Assembly: GCF_900114535.1 (NCBI RefSeq)
Contig: NZ_FOTK01000018.1
Span: forward strand, 62,001 to 126,000
Source: Methylobacterium pseudosasicola
GTDB taxonomy: Bacteria > Pseudomonadota > Alphaproteobacteria > Rhizobiales > Beijerinckiaceae
DNA length: 64,000 nucleotides
Reading direction: 5' to 3'
Below the pieces are notes generated by a model. That model was not told the origin of the DNA. It searched no databases and saw only the letters and a list, made by a program, of their open reading frames with translations. The translations under genes and the position numbers were made by a program. Every line of letters begins with the position of its first letter. Position 1 is the stretch's first letter. This document shows positions 17,931-27,509 of this stretch, in pieces.

Positions 17931-19724
17931 ATGACGGAAGCGGCAGCCAGCATCCCGGAAACAGCCGCCGGCCCCTGGAATCCCGGCGTCCAGTCCGACC
18001 TGCCGGCGGCCTTCCTGCCTCTGGTCACGGTCTACAGACCGGAACATGTCGAGACGCCCCTGCGCGACGCGCTCGAGATGAGCGACCTGTGCGGGCTGCC
18101 GGCCCGACAGCTGACCCGGATCCGGCCCAGGCGCCTCGTCGTCCACGAGGTGCTGATCCGGGTCATGTCCGACCTGTCGGTGCCGGTGGGCGCGGTCTAC
18201 GCCGATCTCGGGGTCAATTTCCGGTCGATCGTCTCGGCGATCCTGCGTGAGGGCATCGAGCCGCGGCTCGGCGAGGTCGAGGCCGCGCTAGCTGCCCTCC
18301 GGGACGAGGCCGATGCGGTGCTCCAGCGCGAGATCGCCGCGATCTTCGACGACCCACCCTCCCCGCCGGCGCCCGAGCCCGGCTGGCTCGACCGGCTGCT
18401 CGGGCGCAATCCGCCCTCGCCGAGCCCGCCGCCCCGGCAGGATCCCGCCAGCCGGGCGCTCGGCCATCTCGACGCCTGGCACCAGCGGGCCGTGCAGGCC
18501 GGCGACGGCCTAGAGATCGCCGCCTGCGAGGCCCTGCGCGCCGTCGTCTCCGGGATCCTCGCCCGGCAGAACACCTTGATCCGCAATCCGCCGCTGCTGC
18601 GCGGTATCGCCGGGACCCTGGTCTCGAACGGGTACGGCAGCCGCCGCATTGGCGAGCTGATCGAGCCCTGGATCGCCGCCGTGGTCGAGGCCCGGGGCTA
18701 CCGGCGGCTCGCGCCGCAGGCCCATCCGGTGGTGATGAACGTCAAGGGCGCCTCCGCTTCGGGCAAGAGCACGATCCGGCCCTATCAGCTGGGGCTGGCG
18801 CGGCGCCTCGGCATGGCGTGGTCCGACTTCGCCGTGATCACCCCGGATGTCTGGCGCAAGTTCCTGCTCGACTACGACAGCCTCGGCCCGGCGACGCGAT
18901 ATGCCGGCACGCTCACGGGCTACGAAGTCGAGATGATCGACATGAAGCTCGACCGCTACGTCACCCGCAAAGCGGCGGAGCGGCGGATCTCGAACCTGCT
19001 GATCGACCGGTTCCGGTTCGACAGTTTTCAGGCCGAGGCCGGCTCGGATGGCGGCGGCCAGTTGCTCACCCGGTTCGGCGAGCGGGTCTACATGCAGTTC
19101 ATGGTGACGCCGCCGGCGGACACGGTGGAGCGCGCTTACAAGCGCGGCGAGCAGTTCGGCCGGTTCAAGGCGGTGGAGGACCTGCTGGCCCACAACGTCG
19201 AGGCCTATACCGGCATGCCGCGCCTGTTTTTCAACTGGGCGCTCGCCCGGGACAAGCAGGTGGTCTGCGAGTTCCTCGACAACAGCGTCCCGCAGGGGGA
19301 GCGACCGCGCACCATCGCGTTCGGGGCCGGCGGGGTCCTGAACATCCTCGACGTGAAGGGGCTGATCGACATCGATCGGTTTCGCAAGGTCGACATCTTC
19401 GCCCGCGGACCCGCCGAAGTTTTTCGCGGGGTCGACCTCGCGGCCGGCGCCAATTCGAATTTTCTGCGCGAATGCCTTCGCCGGATGGACGCGGTCCGGT
19501 TCGCCCGGGCCGAAACCGGCCGCGTTTTCGTCCGTCTCGATCGCGGGAAAGTCACCGGCCTCAACCGCGCAATCCTATCGGAGGCGGCGAACGATCCCGA
19601 CTGGGAGGCGGCCCGGGCGGTGATCGGCATTCCCGAGGATGCCGCAGGGATACCGGAGATCGATGAGACACTCGTCCCGGCGGACGAGCCGACGCTGGGG
19701 GCCTGGGGTCCTGGCGCGGCCTGA
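17931..19724 (+). CDS. large P-loop protein, zeta-toxin-like kinase domain, function unknown
   Basis: 597 residues, no signal peptide. The N-terminal 265 residues are mostly helical with a Pro-rich linker (about 141-172). A P-loop GASASGKST (273-281, Lys279) is followed by a zeta-toxin-like pattern: ITPDVWR (Asp306, Arg309), TGYEVEMIDMKLDRYV and RRISNLLIDRFRFDSF. This resembles the fold of zeta toxins and related small-molecule kinases, but the protein is more than twice their size and no antitoxin gene adjoins it. The ribosome-binding GGGAGGGAG lies at the edge of the preceding palindromic repeat. The substrate is unknown; the kinase assignment is inference. Confidence 0.7.
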   Translation: MTEAAASIPETAAGPWNPGVQSDLPAAFLPLVTVYRPEHVETPLRDALEMSDLCGLPARQLTRIRPRRLVVHEVLIRVMSDLSVPVGAVYADLGVNFRSIVSAILREGIEPRLGEVEAALAALRDEADAVLQREIAAIFDDPPSPPAPEPGWLDRLLGRNPPSPSPPPRQDPASRALGHLDAWHQRAVQAGDGLEIAACEALRAVVSGILARQNTLIRNPPLLRGIAGTLVSNGYGSRRIGELIEPWIAAVVEARGYRRLAPQAHPVVMNVKGASASGKSTIRPYQLGLARRLGMAWSDFAVITPDVWRKFLLDYDSLGPATRYAGTLTGYEVEMIDMKLDRYVTRKAAERRISNLLIDRFRFDSFQAEAGSDGGGQLLTRFGERVYMQFMVTPPADTVERAYKRGEQFGRFKAVEDLLAHNVEAYTGMPRLFFNWALARDKQVVCEFLDNSVPQGERPRTIAFGAGGVLNILDVKGLIDIDRFRKVDIFARGPAEVFRGVDLAAGANSNFLRECLRRMDAVRFARAETGRVFVRLDRGKVTGLNRAILSEAANDPDWEAARAVIGIPEDAAGIPEIDETLVPADEPTLGAWGPGAA

Positions 19725-19875
19725 TCGTCGGACGGAACAATAATTCTCAAACTGACAGCGAACTGACGTCGTATCGTCTGGTATATTGCATGCCTGAGCC
19801 GAATATGCATGATTGAGCCTGCACGAGATAGACGCGCCAGCTTAAGGACGCGCCGCCCACCAGAGAGGCTCAGGG

Positions 19876-21162
19876 ATGGAACGCCAGGATTCGCCGTCGG
19901 CGAAATGGTGGCAGCTCGCCTTCGGCGTGATCTGCATGGCCATGATCGCCAACCTGCAATACGGCTGGACGCTGTTCGTCGATCCCATCGATGAGCGCTA
20001 CCACTGGGGGCGGGCGGCAATCCAGCTCGCTTTCACGTTGTTCGTCGCCACCGAAACCTGGCTGGTGCCGGTGGAGGCCTGGTTTGTCGACCGCTACGGC
20101 CCGAGCCTGGTGGTCGCCTTCGGCGGCGTGATGATCGCCCTGGCCTGGACCATCGACGCCTACGCGAACAGCCTGGCGCTGCTCTATCTCGGCGCGGTGG
20201 TCGGCGGCATCGGCGCCGGCTCGGTCTACGGTACCTGCGTCGGCAATGCCTTGAAGTGGTTCCCGCATCGCCGGGGGCTCGCCGCCGGCGCCACCGCGGC
20301 CGGGTTCGGGGCGGGCGCGGCCATCACGGTGGTGCCGATCGCCCGGATGATCGCCTCCAGCGGCTATCAGGACGCCTTCCTGTATTTTGGCATCGGCCAG
20401 GGCGCCATCGTCCTCGCCCTCGCCTTCCTGCTGCGCAAGCCCACGAGCGCCGCGCCCATGCAGCGCAAGAGCCTGCGCCTGCCCCAGACCAAGGTCGACC
20501 GCAGCCCCCGCGAGGCGGTGCGCACGCCGGTCTTCTGGGTGATGTACGCGATGTTCGTCATGGTCGCTTCGGGCGGCCTGATGGCGGCGGCGCAGATCGC
20601 CCCGATCGCCCACGATTTCCACGTGGCGGGCGTGCCGGTGAGCCTGTTCGGCTTGCAGATGGCGGCGCTGACCCTTGCGATCTCCCTGGACCGGATCTTC
20701 GACGGGTTCGGGCGGCCGTTCTTCGGCTACGTCTCCGACCATATCGGCCGTGAGAACACGATGTTCATCGCCTTCTCGACGGCGGCCCTGGCGATGATCC
20801 TGCTCCTGACCTACGGCCACCACCCGATGGTGTTCGTGTTCGCCACAGCCGTCTATTTCGGCGTGTTCGGCGAGATCTACTCGCTGTTCCCGGCGACTTG
20901 CGGCGATACGTTCGGCTCGAAATACGCCGCGAGCAACGCCGGCCTGCTCTACACCGCCAAGGGCACCGCCGCCTTCCTGGTGCCGTTCGCCAGCCTCCTG
21001 TCGGCGGCTTATGGCTGGTCGGCGGTGTTCGCGTTGATCATCGGGCTGAACGTCGCCGCCGCCGCGCTCGCGATCTTCCTGCTGCGGCCGCTGCGCGCCC
21101 GCTACCTCGCCGAGGGCGAGCATCCCGCGGCGCTTGCCGCCCAACCGATCCGGGCGGCCTAA
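19876..21162 (+). CDS. oxlT: oxalate/formate antiporter family MFS transporter
   Basis: 428-residue, 12-helix MFS protein of the OxlT family, exchanging external oxalate for internal formate. NLQYGWTLFVDPI in TM1, GSVYGTCVGNALKWFP and GLAAGATAAGFGAGAAI in TM4-5 are typical. DRIFDGFGRPFFGYVSD and LLYTAKGTAAFL carry the arginine and lysine at the places of OxlT Arg272 and Lys355, which bind the dicarboxylate. Oxalyl-CoA decarboxylase follows 90 bases downstream on the same strand, supporting oxalate as substrate. Confidence 0.88.
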   Translation: MERQDSPSAKWWQLAFGVICMAMIANLQYGWTLFVDPIDERYHWGRAAIQLAFTLFVATETWLVPVEAWFVDRYGPSLVVAFGGVMIALAWTIDAYANSLALLYLGAVVGGIGAGSVYGTCVGNALKWFPHRRGLAAGATAAGFGAGAAITVVPIARMIASSGYQDAFLYFGIGQGAIVLALAFLLRKPTSAAPMQRKSLRLPQTKVDRSPREAVRTPVFWVMYAMFVMVASGGLMAAAQIAPIAHDFHVAGVPVSLFGLQMAALTLAISLDRIFDGFGRPFFGYVSDHIGRENTMFIAFSTAALAMILLLTYGHHPMVFVFATAVYFGVFGEIYSLFPATCGDTFGSKYAASNAGLLYTAKGTAAFLVPFASLLSAAYGWSAVFALIIGLNVAAAALAIFLLRPLRARYLAEGEHPAALAAQPIRAA

Positions 21163-21252
21163 ACCGCCCCGATACCCGAGAGACATGATGGCCCGGAGCC
21201 TGCACCGGCCCGGGACGCCAGCACCGCAACCGATGGTCGGGGAGATTCCGCA

Positions 21253-22998
21253 ATGACCGCTCTGGCAAAGATCGTCCACACCGCACCCGAGATCGAGGCC
21301 GAGCCGGATCTCACCGACGGCTTCCACCTCGTGATCGACGCGCTCAAGCTCAACGGCATCGAGACGATCTACGGGGTCCCGGGCATCCCGATCACCGATC
21401 TCGGCCGCATGGCCCAGGCGGCGGGCATGCGGGTGGTGTCGTTCCGGCACGAGCAGCATGCCGGCAACGCCGCGGCGATCGCGGGCTTCCTCACCCAGAA
21501 GCCGGGCATCTGCCTCACGGTCTCGGCGCCGGGCTTCCTGAACGGTCTCACGGCGCTGGCCAACGCCACCACCAACTGCTTCCCGATGATCCTGATCTCC
21601 GGCTCATCCGAGCGCGAGATCGTCGATCTCCAGCAGGGCGATTACGAGGAGATGGACCAGCTCGCCATCGCCAAGCCCCTGTGCAAGGCGGCCTTCCGGG
21701 TGCTGCACGCGGCCGATATCGGCATCGGCGTCGCCCGGGCGATCCGCGCGGCTTGCTCAGGGAGGCCCGGCGGCGTCTATCTCGACCTGCCGGCCAAGCT
21801 CTTTTCCCAGGTGATGGAGGCCGAGGCCGGCCAGAAGTCGCTGGTGAAGGTGATCGACCCGGCCCCGGCTCAACGCCCCGCCCCCGAGGCGATCGCCCGG
21901 GCGCTGGACGTGCTGAAATCCGCCCGCCGCCCGTTGATCGTGCTCGGCAAGGGCGCGGCCTACGCCCAGGCCGACGAGGCGATCCGCGCCCTCGTGGAGA
22001 CCAGCGGCATCCCGTACGTGCCGATGAGCATGGCCAAGGGCCTCCTGCCCGACACGCACCCGCTCTCGGCCGGCGCCGCGCGCTCGACCGCGCTGAAGGA
22101 TTCGGACGTCGTGCTGCTGATCGGCGCCCGGCTCAACTGGCTGCTGTCGCACGGCAAGGGCAAGAGCTGGGGCGAGCCGGGCTCGACCAAGTTCATCCAG
22201 ATCGACATCGAGCCGCGCGAGATGGATTCGAACGTCGAGATCGTGGCCCCGGTGGTCGGCGATATCGCCTCCTGCGTCCAGGCGCTGCTCGACGGCATGG
22301 GCCAGGGCTGGCAGCAGCCCCCGGCCGACTGGATCGACACGCTCAAGACCAAGCGCGAGGCCAACATCGCCAAGATGGCGCCCAAGCTCATGAGCAACGC
22401 CTCGCCCATGACCTTCCACGCGGCGCTGGGCGCCCTGCGGACCATCGTGAAGGAGCGGCCCGACGCGATCCTAGTCAACGAAGGCGCCAACACCCTCGAC
22501 CTCGCCCGGGGCATCATCGACATGTACCAGCCGCGCAAGCGCCTGGATGTCGGGACCTGGGGCATCATGGGCATCGGCATGGGCTTCGCGGTCGCCGCCG
22601 CGATCGAGACCGGCAAGCCGGTCCTGTGCGTGGAGGGCGACAGCGCCTTCGGCTTCTCGGGCATGGAGGTCGAGACCATTTGCCGGTACGGGCTGCCGGT
22701 CTGCATCGTTGTGTTCAACAACAACGGCATCTACCGCGGCACCGATTCCGACCCCACCGGGCGCGACCCGGCCACCACGGTGTTCGTGAAGGATTCCCGC
22801 TACGACAAGATGATGGAGGCCTTCGGCGGCGACGGCTACCACGTCACCTCGCCGGGCGAGCTGACCCGGGCGGTCAACGCCGCCATGGATTCCGGCCGGC
22901 CCTCGCTCATCAACGCGGTGATCGACCCGGCCGCCGGCAGCGAGAGCGGCAATATCGGCAGCCTCAACCCGCAGAGCGGGATCAAGAAGAAGGTTTGA
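21253..22998 (+). CDS. oxc: oxalyl-CoA decarboxylase
   Basis: ThDP-dependent decarboxylation of oxalyl-CoA to formyl-CoA. The 581-residue product has the three domains of the family. The ThDP-activating glutamate is Glu67 in FRHEQHAGNAA. QQGDYEEMDQLAIAKP holds the Tyr-Glu pair equivalent to the O. formigenes active-site Tyr120/Glu121. The metal/ThDP motif runs from GDSAFGFSGMEVET to NNNGIYRG. A long N-terminal extension (about 18 residues) precedes the conserved start. It works with FRC (27452-26202) in the formyl-CoA/oxalate cycle and with the OxlT-like transporter just upstream. Confidence 0.97.
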   Translation: MTALAKIVHTAPEIEAEPDLTDGFHLVIDALKLNGIETIYGVPGIPITDLGRMAQAAGMRVVSFRHEQHAGNAAAIAGFLTQKPGICLTVSAPGFLNGLTALANATTNCFPMILISGSSEREIVDLQQGDYEEMDQLAIAKPLCKAAFRVLHAADIGIGVARAIRAACSGRPGGVYLDLPAKLFSQVMEAEAGQKSLVKVIDPAPAQRPAPEAIARALDVLKSARRPLIVLGKGAAYAQADEAIRALVETSGIPYVPMSMAKGLLPDTHPLSAGAARSTALKDSDVVLLIGARLNWLLSHGKGKSWGEPGSTKFIQIDIEPREMDSNVEIVAPVVGDIASCVQALLDGMGQGWQQPPADWIDTLKTKREANIAKMAPKLMSNASPMTFHAALGALRTIVKERPDAILVNEGANTLDLARGIIDMYQPRKRLDVGTWGIMGIGMGFAVAAAIETGKPVLCVEGDSAFGFSGMEVETICRYGLPVCIVVFNNNGIYRGTDSDPTGRDPATTVFVKDSRYDKMMEAFGGDGYHVTSPGELTRAVNAAMDSGRPSLINAVIDPAAGSESGNIGSLNPQSGIKKKV

Positions 22999-23037
22999 GA
23001 TAGGCCGGGCAAAACCCTTCTTGAGGACACGCGCGCT

Positions 23038-23235
<198 letters not shown>

Positions 23236-23371
23236 AGAGGCGCGGGTGCCGGACCACGGCGCCTCCCCGTCGGCCAACATGATGCATGTGGCCCGCACAT
23301 GAGAAACCGCCCCTGCCCGTGGCCCGCCTCATGCTAAGCTTCGGCGACACGCATCGCAGGGGCGAGCCGAC

Positions 23372-24943
23372 ATGCTGACCAGACGATCCTTCGTGGCCCT
23401 GTCGGGCGCGGCGCTCGCCGCCCCGGCGCTCGCGCAGGGCGGGTCCTCCCGGGTGCTCAAGTTCATCCCGCAGGCCGACCTGACGGTGCTCGACCCGATC
23501 TGGACCACCGCCTACGTGACCCGCAACCACGGGCTCGCGGTGTTCGACACCTTGTATGGGACCGATGCCAGCTACGCCGCGCAGCCGCAGATGGTCGCCG
23601 GCCACGTCGTCGAGGATGACGGCAAGCTGTGGCGGATGACGCTGCGGCCCGGGCTGACCTTCCACGACGGCACGCCGGTGCTCGCCCGCGACTGCGTCGC
23701 CAGCATCAGCCGCTGGGCCAAGCGCGACCCGATGGGCCAGACGCTCATGGCCTACACGGACGAGCTCTCGGCCCCCGACGACCGGACCATCCAGTTCCGG
23801 CTGAAAAAGCCCTTCCCGCTCCTGCCGGACGCGCTCGGCAAGGTCGGCTCGCCGATCTGCGCGATCATGCCGGAACGCCTCGCCAAGACGGACGCGTTCA
23901 CGCAGGTGACCGAGATGGTCGGCAGCGGCCCGTTCCGGTTCAAGGCCGACGAGCGGATGGTCGGCGCCCGGGTCGTCTACGAGCGCTTCGACAAGTACGT
24001 CCCGCGCGAGGGCGGCGAGCCGCAATGGACCTCGGGCCCCAAGCGCGCCTTCCTCGACCGGGTCGAGTGGCACGTTATCCCCGATCAGGCCACCGCCGCC
24101 TCGGCGATGCAGACCGGCGAGATGGATTGGTGGGAACAACCGCCCTCCGACCTCGTGCCGACGCTGGGCAGCCTGAAGACCTCGATCAAGGACCCGACCG
24201 GGCTGATCGGCTGCCTGCGCATGAACCAGCTGCTGCCGCCCTTCGACAACCCGGCGATCCGGCAGGTACTGCTCAAGGTGGTCGACCAGACCGATTTCAT
24301 GCAGGCGGTGACCGGTGACGACCCGAAGCTGAGGCACGTGCCGGCCGGCTTCTTCTGCCCCGGGCTGCCGATGGCGAGCGAGGCCGGGCTCGACGTGCTG
24401 ACGAGCAAGCGCGACTTCGACGCCGCCAAGAAGGCGCTGGCCGCGGCCGGCTACAAGGGCGAGAAGGTGGTGCTGATGGGCGCCTCCGACTTCCCGAGCC
24501 TGAAGGCTCTGGCCGACGTGGCCGCCGACATGCTGACCCGCGCCGGCTTCAACGTCGATTATCAGGTCATGGATTGGGGCTCGGTGGTCCAGCGCCGCGC
24601 CAAGCGCGACCCGATCGCCCAAGGCGGCTGGAGCATCTTCTGTACCTTCTGGGCCGGGCTCGACCAGGCCAACCCGGCGGTCAGCGCCTTCCTGCGCGGG
24701 ACCGGACCCGACGCGCCGGTGGGCTGGCCGACGAGCCCGAAGCTCGAGGCCCTGCGCCAGGACTGGCTCAACGCCCCCGATACCACCGCGCGCAAGACGC
24801 TGGCGGACGCCCTGCAGAAGCAGGCCTTCGTAGACCTGCCGTACCTGCCGCTCGGACAGTACTTCAATCAGACCTCGTACAAGCCCTCGGTGACCGGGGT
24901 GCTCGACGGGGTGCCGGTGTTCTGGAACGTGAAGAAGGGCTGA
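23372..24943 (+). CDS. peptide/nickel-type ABC transporter substrate-binding protein (family 5)
   Basis: 523-residue periplasmic binding protein of the DppA/OppA family. The signal peptide contains TRRSFVAL, a possible Tat motif, and ends APALAQ. Family features: LKFIPQADLTVLDPIWTT, LRPGLTFHDGTPVLARDCVAS, MVGSGPFRFKADE and the late YLPLGQYFNQ. No permease or ATPase gene is adjacent. Its place between the two halves of the oxalate module may be coincidental. The ligand is unknown. Confidence 0.88.
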   Translation: MLTRRSFVALSGAALAAPALAQGGSSRVLKFIPQADLTVLDPIWTTAYVTRNHGLAVFDTLYGTDASYAAQPQMVAGHVVEDDGKLWRMTLRPGLTFHDGTPVLARDCVASISRWAKRDPMGQTLMAYTDELSAPDDRTIQFRLKKPFPLLPDALGKVGSPICAIMPERLAKTDAFTQVTEMVGSGPFRFKADERMVGARVVYERFDKYVPREGGEPQWTSGPKRAFLDRVEWHVIPDQATAASAMQTGEMDWWEQPPSDLVPTLGSLKTSIKDPTGLIGCLRMNQLLPPFDNPAIRQVLLKVVDQTDFMQAVTGDDPKLRHVPAGFFCPGLPMASEAGLDVLTSKRDFDAAKKALAAAGYKGEKVVLMGASDFPSLKALADVAADMLTRAGFNVDYQVMDWGSVVQRRAKRDPIAQGGWSIFCTFWAGLDQANPAVSAFLRGTGPDAPVGWPTSPKLEALRQDWLNAPDTTARKTLADALQKQAFVDLPYLPLGQYFNQTSYKPSVTGVLDGVPVFWNVKKG

Positions 24944-24952
24944 GCCAAGCGC

Positions 24953-26119
24953 TCAGGCCGGCACCGCGTCCGCCGGGGCGCGGGCTCGCTCGGGATTGCC
25001 GGCATCGGCCATCAGGGCCGGGACGAGATCCGTCTGCGAGACGATCCCGACCAAGCGACCATCCGCGTCGACCACCGGCAGGTGGTGGAGGGCCGCTTCC
25101 GCCATCTTGAGCACCAGCTCGGCCACGGGCGTGTCCGGGGTGACGGGCTTCACCGTGCTCATGATGTCGGCGGCGCAGCCATGGGGCGCCCGCCCCCGCT
25201 CGGCGGTCAGCCGCAGGCGGCGGCCGAGGCCGAGACGCGGGCCGCTCCGGTCCCAGGACGCCTTGTCCAAAAGGTCGGTCTGCGTGACGATCCCGAGCAC
25301 CCGGGCGCGCTCGTCCGTGACCGGCAGGGCCTTGATTCGGTGACGGCGCAGCAGGTGCAGCGCCTGCGCCAGAGAATCGTCGGGCGCCACCGCGATCACG
25401 TCGCGGGACATGATCGCCGCGCAGGTGGTCTGGCCAGACCGGCGGCCGTAGACGCGCATCTGCACCCGCCGCAGGATCTGCTCCAGGTCGCCCCGGTCGA
25501 CATCGAGCAGCTGGTCGAAATCCTTCAGCGCCGCATCGAGATCCGAGGCCAGGAAGCCGAGGCGGGAGGCCGGGGCCGGATCGTCGGTCCGCGGGCCGGC
25601 CGGGCGCAGATGCGGATAGGCGCGGCCGGTGAGGTTGTTGAACAGCAGCGCCACACAGAGCAGCAGCAGCGAATTGGCCGCCACCGGCCAGAGCACGAAG
25701 CCGTAGCTGAGATCTCGGATCGCCGGGCCGCCCAGAACCGCCGTGAGCGCCACCGCCCCGCTCGGCGGGTGCAGGCAGCGCAGAGCCATCATCAGGGCGA
25801 TCGCCAACCCGATGGCCACCGAGGCCGCCACGAACGGGTCCGGCACCCAGATCGCCGCCGTGACGCCGACCAGGGCGGCCACGAGGTTACCGCCGAGGAT
25901 CGACCAGGGTTGCGCCAGGGGACTTGCCGGGACCGCGAAGAGTAGCACCGCCGAGGCGCCCATCGGTGCGATCAGCACCGGCGCGGCCTCGCCGACGGCG
26001 GCACGGCAGACGAGGCCGGTCGCCAGGATCCCCAGCAGGGCGCCCACGGCCGAACGCAGCCGCTCGCGCTTGCTGACCGGCGTGAGCTCCGGAAGGAGAC
26101 GGCTGAGAAGTGATCGCAT
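24953..26119 (-). CDS. HPP-family membrane protein with two CBS domains
   Basis: 388 residues. The N-terminal half has four hydrophobic segments and the signature CLHPPSGAVALTAVLGG of the HPP family. The C-terminal half has two CBS domains: CAAIMSRDVIAVAPDDSLAQAL...GIVTQTDLLD and AADIMSTVKPVTPDTPVAEL...GIVSQTDLVPAL, a likely adenine-nucleotide sensor. A plant HPP protein has been linked to nitrite transport; bacterial function is open. The ATG at 26119 is preferred to 26173, because the extra 18 codons would run through a perfect hairpin. It lies downstream of frc on the same strand. Confidence 0.87.
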   Translation of the reverse strand: MRSLLSRLLPELTPVSKRERLRSAVGALLGILATGLVCRAAVGEAAPVLIAPMGASAVLLFAVPASPLAQPWSILGGNLVAALVGVTAAIWVPDPFVAASVAIGLAIALMMALRCLHPPSGAVALTAVLGGPAIRDLSYGFVLWPVAANSLLLLCVALLFNNLTGRAYPHLRPAGPRTDDPAPASRLGFLASDLDAALKDFDQLLDVDRGDLEQILRRVQMRVYGRRSGQTTCAAIMSRDVIAVAPDDSLAQALHLLRRHRIKALPVTDERARVLGIVTQTDLLDKASWDRSGPRLGLGRRLRLTAERGRAPHGCAADIMSTVKPVTPDTPVAELVLKMAEAALHHLPVVDADGRLVGIVSQTDLVPALMADAGNPERARAPADAVPA

Positions 26120-26143
26120 CGGATCCGGATCGTGCAGACGAGG

Positions 26144-26170
26144 CGGGACGGCGCAGGGTGCGCCGTCCCG
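26144..26170 (-). terminator. perfect hairpin between frc and the HPP-CBS gene
   Basis: 12-bp stem CGGGACGGCGCA / TGCGCCGTCCCG with a 3-base loop. No T-run follows on the minus strand, so partial termination or mRNA protection is as likely as full termination. Confidence 0.5.
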
Positions 26171-26201
26171 CATCAGGGTAGCAGAGGTTCGGAGCCGCCT
26201 A

Positions 26202-27452
26202 TCAGACCGCGCGGGCCTCGTGCATCGCCTGGATCTGGTCCGGGCTGTAGCCCAGGCCGGTCAGCACCTCGTCGGTATGCTCGCCGAGCAGCGGCGAGGC
26301 CTTCACCTCGACGGTCATGTCGGAGAACTTGATCGGGCTGCCGACGGTCAGGTAGCTGCCGAGCTTCGGATGCGGGACCTCCACCACGGTGCCGCTGGCG
26401 CGCAGCGACTTGTCCTCGGCGATCTCCTTCATCGACAGGACCGGCGCGCAGGGGATGTCGTAGGTGCGCAGGATGTCCACCGCCTCGAACTTGGTCTTGT
26501 CGGCGAGCCATTCCTCAATGGTCTTGAAGATGTCGAAGATCTTGTCCTGCCGGGCCCGCGGGGTGTTGTAGGCGGCGTCGGTGATCCACTCCTCGCGGCC
26601 GAGCACCTTGCAGATCGGCGCCCAGGCATGGCCCTGGATCGTGAAGTAGATGTAGGCGTTCGGGTCGGTCTCCCAGCCCTTGCACTTGAGCACCCAGCCG
26701 GGCTGGCCACCGCCCCCGGCATTGCCGCCGCGGGGCACCACGTCCGAGAACTCGCCGTGCGGGTATTGCGGGTATTCCTCGAGGTAGCCGAGGGCGTCGA
26801 GGCGCTGCTGGTCGCGCAGCTTCACCCGGCAGAGGTTGATCACCGAATCCTGCATCGAGACGGCGACCTTCTGGCCGGTGCCGGTCTTGTTCTTCTGGTG
26901 GAGCGCCGTGAGGATGCCGATGGCGAGGTGCATGCCGGTGTTCGAATCACCGAGCGCCGCGGCGCTGACGGTGGGCGGGCCGTCCCAGAAGCCGGTGGTC
27001 GAGGCAGCGCCGCCGGCGCATTGGGCGACGTTCTCGTAGACCTTCAGGTCCTCGTAATGGTGGCCGTCGGAAAAACCCTTCACGGAGGCGAGGATCATCC
27101 CGGGATTGAGTTCCTGGATGCGGCCCCAGGAGAAGCCCATCCGGTCCAGCGCCCCGGGGCCGAAATTCTCGACCATCACGTCGGAATCCTGGATCAGCTT
27201 CTCCAGGACCTCCTTGCCGGCCTGGGTCTTGGTGTCGAGCGTCAGCGAGCGCTTGTTGGAGTTGAGCATCGTAAAGTAGAGCGCGTCCGCATCCTCGACG
27301 TGGCGCAGCTGCGTGCGGGTGACATCGCCCGCGCCGGGCCGCTCGACCTTGATCACGTCGGCGCCGAACCACGCGAGCAGCTGCGTGCAGGCCGGGCCGG
27401 CCTGGACGTGGGTGAAGTCGATGATCTTGATCCCATCCAACGGCTTGCTCAT
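26202..27452 (-). CDS. frc: formyl-CoA:oxalate CoA-transferase
   Basis: Class III CoA-transferase moving CoA from formyl-CoA to oxalate, giving oxalyl-CoA for OXC. 416 residues; O. formigenes FRC has 428. The catalytic aspartate falls at residue 169 in LGDSNTGMHLAIG, as in the characterised enzyme. HVQAGPACTQLLAWFGADVI, NSNKRSLTLD and VENFGPGALDRMGF are family-typical. Gly-rich GGNAGGGGQPG matches the mobile active-site glycine loop. GGGAG precedes the ATG. Encoded opposite to oxlT-oxc, 57 bases downstream of a PAS gene. Confidence 0.96.
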   Translation of the reverse strand: MSKPLDGIKIIDFTHVQAGPACTQLLAWFGADVIKVERPGAGDVTRTQLRHVEDADALYFTMLNSNKRSLTLDTKTQAGKEVLEKLIQDSDVMVENFGPGALDRMGFSWGRIQELNPGMILASVKGFSDGHHYEDLKVYENVAQCAGGAASTTGFWDGPPTVSAAALGDSNTGMHLAIGILTALHQKNKTGTGQKVAVSMQDSVINLCRVKLRDQQRLDALGYLEEYPQYPHGEFSDVVPRGGNAGGGGQPGWVLKCKGWETDPNAYIYFTIQGHAWAPICKVLGREEWITDAAYNTPRARQDKIFDIFKTIEEWLADKTKFEAVDILRTYDIPCAPVLSMKEIAEDKSLRASGTVVEVPHPKLGSYLTVGSPIKFSDMTVEVKASPLLGEHTDEVLTGLGYSPDQIQAMHEARAV

Positions 27453-27509
27453 CTGGCGTTCTCCCTTGCACGGTGACGATTGCGGTCTTCGGACGGTCCC
27501 GGTGTCAGG

